Position numbers and translations under genes: made by a program. Below the pieces are notes generated by a model. That model had not been told where the DNA came from. It worked only from the letters and a program-made list of their open reading frames with translations, and did no database searches. Shown piece by piece: positions 1 through 7,752 of a stretch of DNA of 64,000 bases. Position 1 is the first letter of the stretch. Each line of letters begins with the position of its first letter. Source of the stretch: Histidinibacterium aquaticum (GTDB lineage Bacteria; Pseudomonadota; Alphaproteobacteria; Rhodobacterales; Rhodobacteraceae). The stretch lies in NCBI RefSeq assembly GCF_008710275.1, contig NZ_VYQE01000003.1, forward strand, positions 62,001-126,000. The letters are read 5' to 3'.

Positions 1-1208
1 ACCGGCAGGCCCGCATGGTCCTCGAGCGCCGCACCGCTCGGGAAACCGTCCCGCCGCAGGTCGCGCCGCACCGCCAGCACGACGCCGAGCGCGAGCCCCA
101 GTAGCCCGGCCAGCGCAAGAATCTTCGGCCGGTCCGGCGCCGACGGCCCCCGCGGCACCGCTGCCGTCGAGAGGATCCGGCTGTCGGGTTGCTGCATCCC
201 CCTCTGCGCCGAGGTCTCGTTCAGCCGCGCCAGGAAGTACTCGTAGAGCGTGCGGATCGCCTCGGACTCCCGGTCCAGCTGGCGCAGCGCGATCAGGTCC
301 TCGCTCTGCCGGTCGATCCGGTCCTTGAGCTCCGCCTCGGAGGCCCGCAGCGCGTCGAGCTGCTGCACCGTCCGGGCTCGCAGGGCCTCCGAACCGACGT
401 CCCGCGCCGCCTCGGTCTCGTCGATCCGGTCCCGCAGCGATTTCAGGCGACGCTCCAGCCCGGCCAGCGCCTCTGCCGAGACGAGGTCCGTGGCCGTCCC
501 CGACCGCGCCCGCTCCGCCTCGGCCTCCTCCAGGCGCGACCGCAGTTCCGCCACGCGCGCCCGAAGCCAGTCCTCCGCCTGGGTCAGCGCCGCCAGCTTC
601 ACCTCGAGCTGTCCCTCGACGTAGCGCGCGACCACCGCGTCCGCGATCCGCGCGGACTTCACCGGGTCACGCGTCTCGGCCGACACGCGAAAGACATGCG
701 TCTGCGGCAGGTTGCGGACCGAGAGCGCCCGGCCCAGCCGCTCCACCGCCTCGGCGCGGACCGCCTCCGGGCCCGCGGGAGCCGCACGGTCCCACCGCGC
801 CAGAAGGCGCGGGACAGGGCCCGCTGGTTCGAGCGCCGGGTTGAACTCCGGGTCCTCCGTCAGGGCGAGCCGGTCCACCACCTCGCCCAGCAGACCCCGC
901 GCGCGGAGCACTTCGACCTCGGAGTTGATCTCGGCGGACTCGCCCGTCAGCCCCTGCGCGATACCCGGCAGGTCCACGATCTGAGGCTGCGCGGTCTCCA
1001 GCATCACGACCGCCGTCGCCCTGTAGACCGGCACCGCGAGGACGAAGGCCTGCAGCGCGCCGAGGGCCAGCGCGGCCAGAGTGACCGAGACCACCAGCCA
1101 GGGCGCCCGCCGCACGGCGCCGAGCGCCTGCTCCACCGTGAGCGTGACCTCCGGCCGGGATGAGAGCACCGGCGTGATTCGGCGGGGGGAGAGCGGACGG
1201 TCGGTCAT
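1..1208 (-). CDS. Wzz/GumC-like polysaccharide chain-length / export protein (3' end cut by window edge)
   Basis: About 402 codons are visible, from an ATG at 1208 running off the left edge. The product shows a membrane segment at about residues 36-59, a long periplasmic region rich in charged heptads (about 200-320, predicted coiled coil) and a second membrane segment at about 354-380 preceded by Pro-rich residues (PSAPDRPK). This is the layout of Wzz/GumC/ExoP chain-length determinants of the inner membrane, which set polymer length during Wzx/Wzy export. A C-terminal BY-kinase domain may follow beyond the edge; it cannot be seen. The start has no clear Shine-Dalgarno sequence. It is divergent from the glycosyltransferase at 1409. 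Family membership is confident, substrate unknown. Confidence 0.85.
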   Translation of the reverse strand, partial: MTDRPLSPRRITPVLSSRPEVTLTVEQALGAVRRAPWLVVSVTLAALALGALQAFVLAVPVYRATAVVMLETAQPQIVDLPGIAQGLTGESAEINSEVEVLRARGLLGEVVDRLALTEDPEFNPALEPAGPVPRLLARWDRAAPAGPEAVRAEAVERLGRALSVRNLPQTHVFRVSAETRDPVKSARIADAVVARYVEGQLEVKLAALTQAEDWLRARVAELRSRLEEAEAERARSGTATDLVSAEALAGLERRLKSLRDRIDETEAARDVGSEALRARTVQQLDALRASEAELKDRIDRQSEDLIALRQLDRESEAIRTLYEYFLARLNETSAQRGMQQPDSRILSTAAVPRGPSAPDRPKILALAGLLGLALGVVLAVRRDLRRDGFPSGAALEDHAGLP

Positions 1209-1408
1209 GGCCGCAGGTCCAAAAACCGACGGCTGGACGAAGAGACGCCCCCATCCCGAGCATCTGCGGGCCGAAGGCGGGCCGTGACGGCGACGGGTCC
1301 GGATGCGGAGCCCTGTCCGATCCGGGAATCCTGTCCGGCCGGGCCCTCCCGGGTTTGCCCGACGACCGGCCGCCCCGCACTCCGCTGGCATCCCCAACGG
1401 AGGCTCCG

Positions 1409-2518
1409 ATGCCGCATACAGTCCTTCACGTCGCCGAAACCGTCCAGGGCGGTATCGCCGGTTACCTCCGCATGTGCCTGGACCTGCCCCGCGACGCTTT
1501 CGACCAGAAGGCCCTCGTCCCGTCCTGCCAGCGGGCGCACCTGCCTGAGGATCCCCGCATCCTGACCTACCCGGAAACCGCCCGCGGCCCCCGCGCGGTG
1601 CTCGCCCTCGCCCGGCATCTGCGACGCGCGGTCCGCGAGTGCGCGCCCGATCTTCTCTACCTGCATTCGACCCTCTCCCTCCTGGCCCTCGCCCTCGTCC
1701 GGCCCGATGTGCCGGTCCTCTACTGTCCGCACGGTTGGGCCGCGCACCGGTTCTCCGGGACGGGCCCGCGCGACCGGGCCATCCGGTCGCTGGAATCGCG
1801 CCTCGCCGGCCTCGCCGACCGCACCGTGAACGTCTCCCGGAACGACGCCGCGCTCGCCCGGCATCTCGGCTACGGCGGCCGGCAGGTGGTGGTGGAGAAC
1901 GCCGTTCCGCCCCCCGTGCCCGACGCGCGCAGCGATCTCTTCGGCGACGGGCTGAACCTGCTCTTCGTCGGCCGCTTCGACCGGCAGAAGGGGCTCGACC
2001 TGCTGCTCGAGGCCTTCGCCCGCGCCCGCCGGGACCGGCCCGACCTGCGTCTCCACCTCGCCGGGGCCGTCGTGCGCGGCGGCATCCCCACCGATCTGCC
2101 GGAGGGCGCGGAGCCGCTCGGATGGGTCGACCCGGGCCGGATCGACGACCTCTACCGCTCCGTCGATGCCGTGGTCCTGCCCTCGCGCTGGGAAGGCCTG
2201 CCGCTGGTGCTGCCCGAGGCCCTGCGCAACGGCACGCCGGTGATCTGCTCGGACCGCGCGGGCCTGCCAGATCTGGTCGAGGAAGGCGTGACCGGCCACG
2301 TCCTTCCGCTCTGCGTCGAGAGCTGGGGGCGCCGCCTCGCCACGCTCGACGCCGCCCGACTGCGCGCCATGCGACCGGCCTGCCGGGCGGCCTGGGCCGC
2401 GCGGTTCGACGTGGCGCGCTTTCACCGGGAAATCTCCGCGCAGATGGTCGAGGCCGCCCGGCCCTCACCCACCGGCGCCGGGATCAGCCCCGCTCTTTCC
2501 GCCAGGAAGTCCGGGTAG
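1409..2518 (+). CDS. Family 4-type glycosyltransferase
   Basis: This 369-residue protein has the GT-B fold signature of retaining GT4 enzymes. The N-terminal acceptor half opens with HVAETVQGG. The C-terminal nucleotide-sugar half starts near residue 183 (LLFVGRFDRQKG) and carries the E-x7-E region SRWEGLPLVLPEAL near residues 260-273. I chose ATG 1409 over an upstream in-frame start because GGAGG lies five bases before it and homology begins there. It is the only rightward gene in the left polysaccharide locus. Its last 97 bases overlap the end of the convergent sulfotransferase gene. It probably adds a sugar to a lipid-linked repeat unit in the cytoplasm; donor and acceptor are not deducible. 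Confidence 0.85.
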   Translation: MPHTVLHVAETVQGGIAGYLRMCLDLPRDAFDQKALVPSCQRAHLPEDPRILTYPETARGPRAVLALARHLRRAVRECAPDLLYLHSTLSLLALALVRPDVPVLYCPHGWAAHRFSGTGPRDRAIRSLESRLAGLADRTVNVSRNDAALARHLGYGGRQVVVENAVPPPVPDARSDLFGDGLNLLFVGRFDRQKGLDLLLEAFARARRDRPDLRLHLAGAVVRGGIPTDLPEGAEPLGWVDPGRIDDLYRSVDAVVLPSRWEGLPLVLPEALRNGTPVICSDRAGLPDLVEEGVTGHVLPLCVESWGRRLATLDAARLRAMRPACRAAWAARFDVARFHREISAQMVEAARPSPTGAGISPALSARKSG

Positions 2519-3282
2519 GAGAAGCCCAGCAACTCCTCGATGCGGGAGAGGTCCCCGGGCCGTGGCGCCTCGCCCGGACCCTCCCGCTCCAGCAGCCGCC
2601 GCAGCCCCAGGCGGCGCGCGCCCCGCGTGACGCAGTGCAGCCCGGCGGCCTTGAGGGTATCACCACCCCGCGTCGCCAGCCGCGAAAGCGCAGGCCAGCG
2701 CGGCACCCGCGCCGCGTTTCGCCGGGCCGCGACCAACTCCGCGGAGGGCGCCCGCTCCGGCAGGCCCAGCACAGCGGCGATCCGGCGGCAGAAAAGCTCG
2801 GGCGCCTCGACCAGCTCCTCCATCTCCAGCAGGTGGACCCGCTCCGCCCCGAAGAGCGCGAGCGCCCGCTCCACCACCTCGGGGTACCGGCTGAGGGCGA
2901 TGACCGGGTCCCCGAGCGCGAGATGCGCCGCGAGCGGGGCGTCGTAGTAGCCGTAGCGCACCTCATGCCGGTACTGCGACAGCGTCCGTCGGACCGGGTC
3001 GCGCAGGGTCAGCACGACGTGAACCCCGGGCAGCGCCTCCGCCAGGCGCGCCAGCGCGGCGCCCCCAACATAGCTCGGCGCGACCTCCACGCAGGGGCCC
3101 GCCCCCCCGGGAAACATCGCCCGGTAGACCCCCAGCCCCCGGCCCGCATGGCGGTCGAAATGGAAGGTCTCCTTGCAGCCGCGCGGCAGCCGCACGTCAC
3201 CCCGCTCCTCGAGGTAGGCCTGGATCCAGCTGGTCCCGGTCTTGAGCGGACCGGCGAAGACGACGTCCGGCAGCGCGCTCAT
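2422..3282 (-). CDS. PAPS-dependent sulfotransferase (polysaccharide locus, copy 1)
   Basis: The 286-residue product has the two PAPS-binding elements of the sulfotransferase fold: the 5'-phosphosulfate loop KTGTSW at residues 14-19 and the 3'-phosphate element LRDPVRRTLSQY at about 93-104 (Arg94 and Ser102 being the usual contacts). The start is an ATG in a 4-base ATGA overlap with the upstream polymerase-like gene, indicating translational coupling. The ATG is preceded by only a weak Shine-Dalgarno match. It would move sulfate from PAPS to a hydroxyl of a sugar or lipid-linked glycan. The gene ends inside the convergent glycosyltransferase gene. A host-tail or lipid target cannot be excluded. 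Confidence 0.85.
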   Translation of the reverse strand: MSALPDVVFAGPLKTGTSWIQAYLEERGDVRLPRGCKETFHFDRHAGRGLGVYRAMFPGGAGPCVEVAPSYVGGAALARLAEALPGVHVVLTLRDPVRRTLSQYRHEVRYGYYDAPLAAHLALGDPVIALSRYPEVVERALALFGAERVHLLEMEELVEAPELFCRRIAAVLGLPERAPSAELVAARRNAARVPRWPALSRLATRGGDTLKAAGLHCVTRGARRLGLRRLLEREGPGEAPRPGDLSRIEELLGFSYPDFLAERAGLIPAPVGEGRAASTICAEISR

Positions 3283-4331
3283 GGCAGCACCGGGAGGATC
3301 TGCATCGCGCTTCCCCCAGCCCGGCTCTCCCCCGCCCGCCCCAGCGCCAGCGCCGCCCAGAGGAAGGTCGCCGCTGCCGCGACATGCCGCAGGCTGGTCC
3401 CGAGGTCCGGGCTGAAGAAGGGCACCGTCAGCGCCATGAAGACCCCGAAGCCGGCGAAGAGCGGGTCCCCCCGCCGCACCGCGCCCCGCGCCAGCGCGAC
3501 GAAGGCCAGCGCGAAGACCTGCGCGTAGAGGTCCTTGACCGTGGCCGTCCAGGTCACCGGCAGGAGCGAGCCCCGGAGCACGGCAAGGTAGTTCTGCACC
3601 GCCCGCAGGGCCGGGCCCGTCTCGGGGTCGAGCGACACCCCGGGGTAGATCGTTCGGGTGCCGAAGCGGGTCTGGCTGGCGACGTACATCGCCTCCCGGG
3701 CCGCTTCGAGCTGCGCGAGCGGCCAGGGGAACGCGAGCGCCATCGCCGCGAGCCCCGCGCCCACTGCGAGGCTCCCGCGCCACCAGCCCAGAGCCGCGAC
3801 GGCCAGGGCGGCGGCCAGCGGCAGGGCGTAGTAGGGCCGGATGAACAGGGCGAAGGCCGCGAGGCCCGCGACGAGCACGGCATGCCCCGCTCGCCGCCCG
3901 ACGCCCCGCGCGGTAGCCACGGCGCAGAGAAGCAGGAAGACCAGGATGGCCTCCTTCGAGATGTAATCGAGGTGGATAATCACCGGCAGGGTCAGCACCA
4001 GCGCGAGCGCGTACCCCCCGAGGCTCCGCAGCGCCGCGGCGAGGCAGAGCAGGTAGGCCGCGAGCACCCCGTTGGTGAAGACCCGCCAGGGCATCGCCCG
4101 CTCCACCGCGTCGAAGAAGACCCCGACGTAGAGCTTGGCCGAGAGGCCGGAGAGGTCACGCAGCCCCCCGGCCTCCTGCACGAAGTCGATATAGCCCGCG
4201 TGGTCCGCCGGAGCGATCAGCCCCCGAAGCGGCCAGAGCGGCAGCGCGAGCAGGACCGCCACGGAGACGCGACCGGGCCGGATCACGCCCGCCCGGCCCG
4301 GCGATCTGGTCCCGGCGCATGACGCCGACAC
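3279..4331 (-). CDS. Polytopic membrane protein, Wzy/EpsG-like polysaccharide polymerase candidate
   Basis: About 350 residues with roughly ten hydrophobic segments and short charged loops. A conserved-looking DYISKEAILVFLL stretch recalls the SKE/GKE motif of EpsG/Wzy polymerases, and a large extracytoplasmic loop follows the middle of the protein (TRFGTRTIYPGVSL region). In this context, between a GT4 enzyme and a sulfotransferase and near a flippase, polymerisation of exported repeat units is the likely job. The start is uncertain: the longest frame begins with GTG at 4331, another GTG lies at 4286, and neither has a good ribosome site. The stop overlaps the next gene's start by four bases. 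Family assignment is by topology and context only. Confidence 0.6.
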   Translation of the reverse strand: MSASCAGTRSPGRAGVIRPGRVSVAVLLALPLWPLRGLIAPADHAGYIDFVQEAGGLRDLSGLSAKLYVGVFFDAVERAMPWRVFTNGVLAAYLLCLAAALRSLGGYALALVLTLPVIIHLDYISKEAILVFLLLCAVATARGVGRRAGHAVLVAGLAAFALFIRPYYALPLAAALAVAALGWWRGSLAVGAGLAAMALAFPWPLAQLEAAREAMYVASQTRFGTRTIYPGVSLDPETGPALRAVQNYLAVLRGSLLPVTWTATVKDLYAQVFALAFVALARGAVRRGDPLFAGFGVFMALTVPFFSPDLGTSLRHVAAAATFLWAALALGRAGESRAGGSAMQILPVLP

Positions 4332-4374
4332 CCGTCGGTCGCAACACCCAGGAGCCTGAAGGCCGGACCCGACC

Positions 4375-5487
4375 TCATGCCGCGAGCCCCGCCAGGTGCG
4401 TATCGAGCGCCCGGCCGAACGCTCCCTGCCCGAACCGCTCCACGACGCGCGCTCTCAGCCGCTCCTCTGGCAGCTTGAGGCCCGGCCAATCGCCCCGCGC
4501 CGCCGCCTCGACCGTGGCGATGAAGGCGCCAGCGTCTCCGACCGGCACCGGCGGGAGGTCGGGCAGCAGGACGTCGCCGACCGAGCCGAGATCGGTGGCG
4601 ATGACAGGGCGACCGGTGGCCAGCGCCTCCAGCACGACGAGCGGCTGCGCCTCGCCATAGCCCGAGGCCAGGAGCAGCACGTCCGCCGCCCGGTGGAGCC
4701 GCGCCATGTCGGAGCGGACGCCGAGCGCCAGGACCCTGTCTTCCAGGCCCCGCGCCCGGATCAGCGCCTCGAACTCCGGTGTCTCGCGCGAGACACCGCG
4801 CCCGGCGGCCAGCAGACGCACCGGGGCCACATCAGCCGCGCACGCCACGGCGTCGAGCACCAGCGGCCAGTTCTTCTGCGGGTCGAACCGGCCGAAGCAG
4901 CCAAAGACACGTTCCTCCGGCGTGAGCCCCAGCTCGGTCCGGATCGCCGCGCGGTCGGCGGCGTCCGGCGCGAAGAGCTCTGTCGGGATCCCGTTGGGGA
5001 TCGCCGCCGAACGCCCTGCCGGGTATCCCAGCCCTTCGTGCAGCGCCTGCGACTCCGCGCCGCTATAGAGCAGGTGCCGCCCGGCCCCCTTCGCAATCCG
5101 CCCCAAGGCCCGCTGCGCCGCGCGCTCCAGCCGCTTCGACCCGGGCTTGAGGTCGGTGTTGTGCAGGTAGGCCAGCACCGGCACGCCCCGCGGCGCCAGC
5201 CAGGGCGCCATGACGCCCGCGTGGTACATCCAGGCGACCACCACGTCGGGCGAGAGCATCGCCAGCCGCCGCCGGACCCATGGCATGTCCCGCAGCACAT
5301 CGGCGTAGCCCCTGCAGCGCCGCGCCTCGAGCCTGTCGCCAAGCTGCTCCGCCATCCTGGCATCGTTGTCTTGAAAAAGCGTTACGCAGCGATGGGAATG
5401 GATCGTCTGGCCGCTCAGGTAGCGCACCAGCAGCGTCTCCGCCCCGCCCTGAACGAGCCGCGGGATGAGGTGCAGCACCCGGCTCAC
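4375..5487 (-). CDS. Family 4-type glycosyltransferase
   Basis: This 370-residue GT-B enzyme starts with HLIPRLVQGGAETLL, the typical N-terminal signature of GT4 capsule and exopolysaccharide transferases. The donor domain starts around residue 195 (FGCFGRFDPQKNW), and the E-x7-E element is in GYGEAQPLVVLEAL. GTG at 5487 is the start; it forms a GTGA overlap with the upstream sulfotransferase stop, so the two are translationally coupled. It acts in the cytoplasm on a lipid-linked acceptor. The second-half motif is GEAQPLVVLEAL rather than the more common EGFPLVLLEA, which is within family variation. Sugar specificity unknown. Confidence 0.87.
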   Translation of the reverse strand: MSRVLHLIPRLVQGGAETLLVRYLSGQTIHSHRCVTLFQDNDARMAEQLGDRLEARRCRGYADVLRDMPWVRRRLAMLSPDVVVAWMYHAGVMAPWLAPRGVPVLAYLHNTDLKPGSKRLERAAQRALGRIAKGAGRHLLYSGAESQALHEGLGYPAGRSAAIPNGIPTELFAPDAADRAAIRTELGLTPEERVFGCFGRFDPQKNWPLVLDAVACAADVAPVRLLAAGRGVSRETPEFEALIRARGLEDRVLALGVRSDMARLHRAADVLLLASGYGEAQPLVVLEALATGRPVIATDLGSVGDVLLPDLPPVPVGDAGAFIATVEAAARGDWPGLKLPEERLRARVVERFGQGAFGRALDTHLAGLAA

Positions 5488-6404
5488 GCGGCACCCCAGT
5501 GCATCGGGCGGAAGCCGAAACCGCCCTCCAGCTCCGCCGCCACGCCCGATAGCTCTGCCTCGAGGATCGCCCGGGCCCTCGGCCCCGGGGGCGGCACCGG
5601 AGGCGCGCCCCGCGCAACCATGTCCTGAACGCCTGTCTTGAGCCCTTTCCTGAGCCCCACCGGCAGCAGCGGCTTCAGCACCCGCTTGACCGGGGAGCGT
5701 CCGTAGAGCCCCCGCATCGCCGCCCCGCGCCAGCCGTCGACCTCGGCGACCGTCGCGTTCGCGCTTGGCGCACAGGGCAGCGCGTCGGGCTCCGGCACGC
5801 CAAGAAACGCGCAGACCTCCCGCAGCGCGGCGAGCGGCTCCCGCGTGAAGCGCTCGAATTCCAGCAGGTGCAGGTGGCCGGGACGAAGCTGCGCCTGCCA
5901 GCGGGCCAGATGCCTGGAATAACGGGAGTAGTCGAGGTGCCTGAGCGTCGGCCAGTACCCGTCCCGTCCCCCCGCCATCTCGTCCTCGAGGGCCGCCTCC
6001 AGCGTCGGCGCGCTCTCCCGCAGGGTGCCGCGCGAGAAGTGATAGGCCGACCGGACCCGGGCCGCGGGCGCGCGGAGCAGGACGACAGCCTTCACCTCCG
6101 GATTGCGGGCGGCGAGCATCCGGGGGCTCTGCGCGTCGCTGAAATAGGCCGTGCTCGCCTCGCCCCAGAGCGTATCGTCCCCGGCGCGGCCGAAGGCACG
6201 GGCATAGGTCTCCTCCAGCCGCTCGGGCGGGGGGAAGACATGGGCCGGGTTCTGGGCGGCATAGCCGGCGCCCATCATCAGCGTGGGCTCCTTGGGGCGG
6301 GCGAAGGTCACGTCCGGCAGCGCCGCGAGAAGCCGGGCGAGCGAGGTCGTCCCGGACTTCATCGCGCCCGGGATCACGAAGTCGGGGAAGGGCCTAGTGC
6401 GCAT
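5484..6404 (-). CDS. PAPS-dependent sulfotransferase (polysaccharide locus, copy 2)
   Basis: The 306-residue product has the PAPS 5' loop PGAMKSGTTSL (Lys16 to Ser21) and the 3'-phosphate element LLRAPAARVRSAYHF, so it belongs to the Sulfotransfer_1/heparan-sulfotransferase-like fold. ATG 6404 is preceded by GGAG with a 5-base spacer and the domain starts immediately after it, so a longer upstream reading is not needed. It overlaps the end of the flippase gene by 11 bases and is coupled to the downstream glycosyltransferase. It is only distantly similar by eye to the other sulfotransferase here (2422-3282), which suggests two different acceptor positions rather than a recent duplication. Confidence 0.85.
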   Translation of the reverse strand: MRTRPFPDFVIPGAMKSGTTSLARLLAALPDVTFARPKEPTLMMGAGYAAQNPAHVFPPPERLEETYARAFGRAGDDTLWGEASTAYFSDAQSPRMLAARNPEVKAVVLLRAPAARVRSAYHFSRGTLRESAPTLEAALEDEMAGGRDGYWPTLRHLDYSRYSRHLARWQAQLRPGHLHLLEFERFTREPLAALREVCAFLGVPEPDALPCAPSANATVAEVDGWRGAAMRGLYGRSPVKRVLKPLLPVGLRKGLKTGVQDMVARGAPPVPPPGPRARAILEAELSGVAAELEGGFGFRPMHWGAA

Positions 6405-7710
6405 GGTGTCTCCGGGGACCGAGGATGGAGAGGACCGTGGGGTCGATCTCCAGCTTGCGGCGGGCCCAGACGGCCGCCGCGAGATTCCAGCCTGCGAGCC
6501 CCGCCGCCGTGCCGGCCGCCGCCCCGGGAAGACCCCAGGTGGCCCCGGCAAGCGCGACGCAGGCGAGAGCCGCGCCCTGTGTCACGAGGTGGAGTCCGAC
6601 CGTGGCCTTCTCGTGACCCGTCATCAGCATGACGTACCCCGTCGGTCCGCAGAGCGCGCTGGCCAGCGGCCCCAGGGCCAGCAGCGCGAGGATCGGCCCC
6701 CGGTCCGCGTAGGCCGGATCGAAGATCCCCAGGATCGCGCCCCCGGAATGCAGGATGAGGGCGAGGCCGGCGAGGACGAGCAGGCTCGAACCCGTGGCAA
6801 CAGTGGCGCATATCGTCCTGATTTCGCTTACCTCCCCTCGACCCCAAGCTTCCGAGATCAGGGGAGCGGCGCGCATGTTCGCCGCGACGAGGGGCAACTG
6901 CAGGAGCGCCGCGGTGCGCTGTGCAGCGAAGAAGAGCCCGGCCTCGGCGAAGGACAGGACGGCGCCCACGACAACGACGGAGAGATGCGGCAATAGGCTC
7001 GCGGAGAGGGAGGCGGCCGCGATCCAGCGCGACTCTGATATTACTTTCAACGAGTTGCAGGAACCCCCTGATGCATCACCTGAACTCCGGATCTTGACCC
7101 TTTGAAAACCAAGGGCGGCGAGCAGAAGCGCGGCAGCCAAGGCAACGGCTCCGGCCGCAGACCCCTCTATCCCGAGAGCGAGGCAGGCGAGCACGGCCAG
7201 GCAAAGCCCAACGCGCCACAACAGGTCGCGCGGCGCGAGGGCGCGCAGGATCTCTCCCCGTGCGCGTAGAACGTGGCTCAGGACCTCCGCCATCCCCAGG
7301 GGGACCGCCAGAACCAGACCGAGCGCAAGGATCGCCGCGAAGGGGCTGCCCGATAACGCGAGGACGCCGGACAGGGGCAAGACCAGCAGCGCGACCGCGA
7401 GCGACGCCAGGGCGAAGCCCGCGAAGAGCGCGCGCAGGAAGACCGGCGCCTCCCCCGTGACGAGCAGCGCCGGCAGGCGGCGCAGCGCGAGGACGGGCAG
7501 TCCGGCCGACGCCAGGACCGCGAGGACCATCCCGAGGGACTGGGCGGCGGCGTAGCGGCCGTAGGCCTCGGGCCCGAGCCAGCGGGCGAGGCAGACGAGG
7601 GAGAGAAAGGTCAGCCCCGCCGACCCCAGCTTGATCGCGAGCGCCGTCGCCCCGTCCCGCGCGAGGCGGGCCGGGTGGACGGGTTTCGGGAATCCAGCGG
7701 CGCGGGTCAT
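6394..7710 (-). CDS. Polysaccharide flippase (MATE/Wzx-like, Polysacc_synt)
   Basis: The 438-residue protein is almost entirely hydrophobic, with about 12-14 membrane segments. It opens with ALAIKLGSAGLTFLSLVCLARWLGPEAYGRY, whose later part matches the LGPxxYGxY hallmark of Wzx/PST flippases. It would move lipid-linked repeat units across the inner membrane. It is the first gene of a chain (flippase, sulfotransferase, GT4, polymerase-like, sulfotransferase), most of whose members overlap. A central loop (around 6780-7110) is less GC-rich than its surroundings. A CtrA-like half-matching box lies 25 bases upstream of the ATG. Function is confident, cargo unknown. Confidence 0.85.
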   Translation of the reverse strand: MTRAAGFPKPVHPARLARDGATALAIKLGSAGLTFLSLVCLARWLGPEAYGRYAAAQSLGMVLAVLASAGLPVLALRRLPALLVTGEAPVFLRALFAGFALASLAVALLVLPLSGVLALSGSPFAAILALGLVLAVPLGMAEVLSHVLRARGEILRALAPRDLLWRVGLCLAVLACLALGIEGSAAGAVALAAALLLAALGFQRVKIRSSGDASGGSCNSLKVISESRWIAAASLSASLLPHLSVVVVGAVLSFAEAGLFFAAQRTAALLQLPLVAANMRAAPLISEAWGRGEVSEIRTICATVATGSSLLVLAGLALILHSGGAILGIFDPAYADRGPILALLALGPLASALCGPTGYVMLMTGHEKATVGLHLVTQGAALACVALAGATWGLPGAAAGTAAGLAGWNLAAAVWARRKLEIDPTVLSILGPRRHHAH

Positions 7711-7734
7711 GTCCCCGGGGTACCGCTCGCTTGG

Positions 7735-7749
7735 TTACCAACGGGTTAA
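7735..7749 (-). promoter_or_regulatory. CtrA-box-like site upstream of flippase
   Basis: Read on the minus strand this is TTAA-N7-GTAA, one base off the TTAA-N7-TTAA box bound by CtrA in alphaproteobacteria. It lies 25 bases before the flippase ATG, in the 42-base gap after the beta-helix gene. It is weaker than the site at 10244 but in matching context. Confidence 0.3.
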
Positions 7750-7752
7750 CGG

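Noticed and set aside
4318-4320. ATG at 4320 as start of the polymerase-like gene
   Set aside because: It is not in the frame of the hydrophobic protein; only GTG codons at 4331 or 4286 are in frame near the N-terminus.
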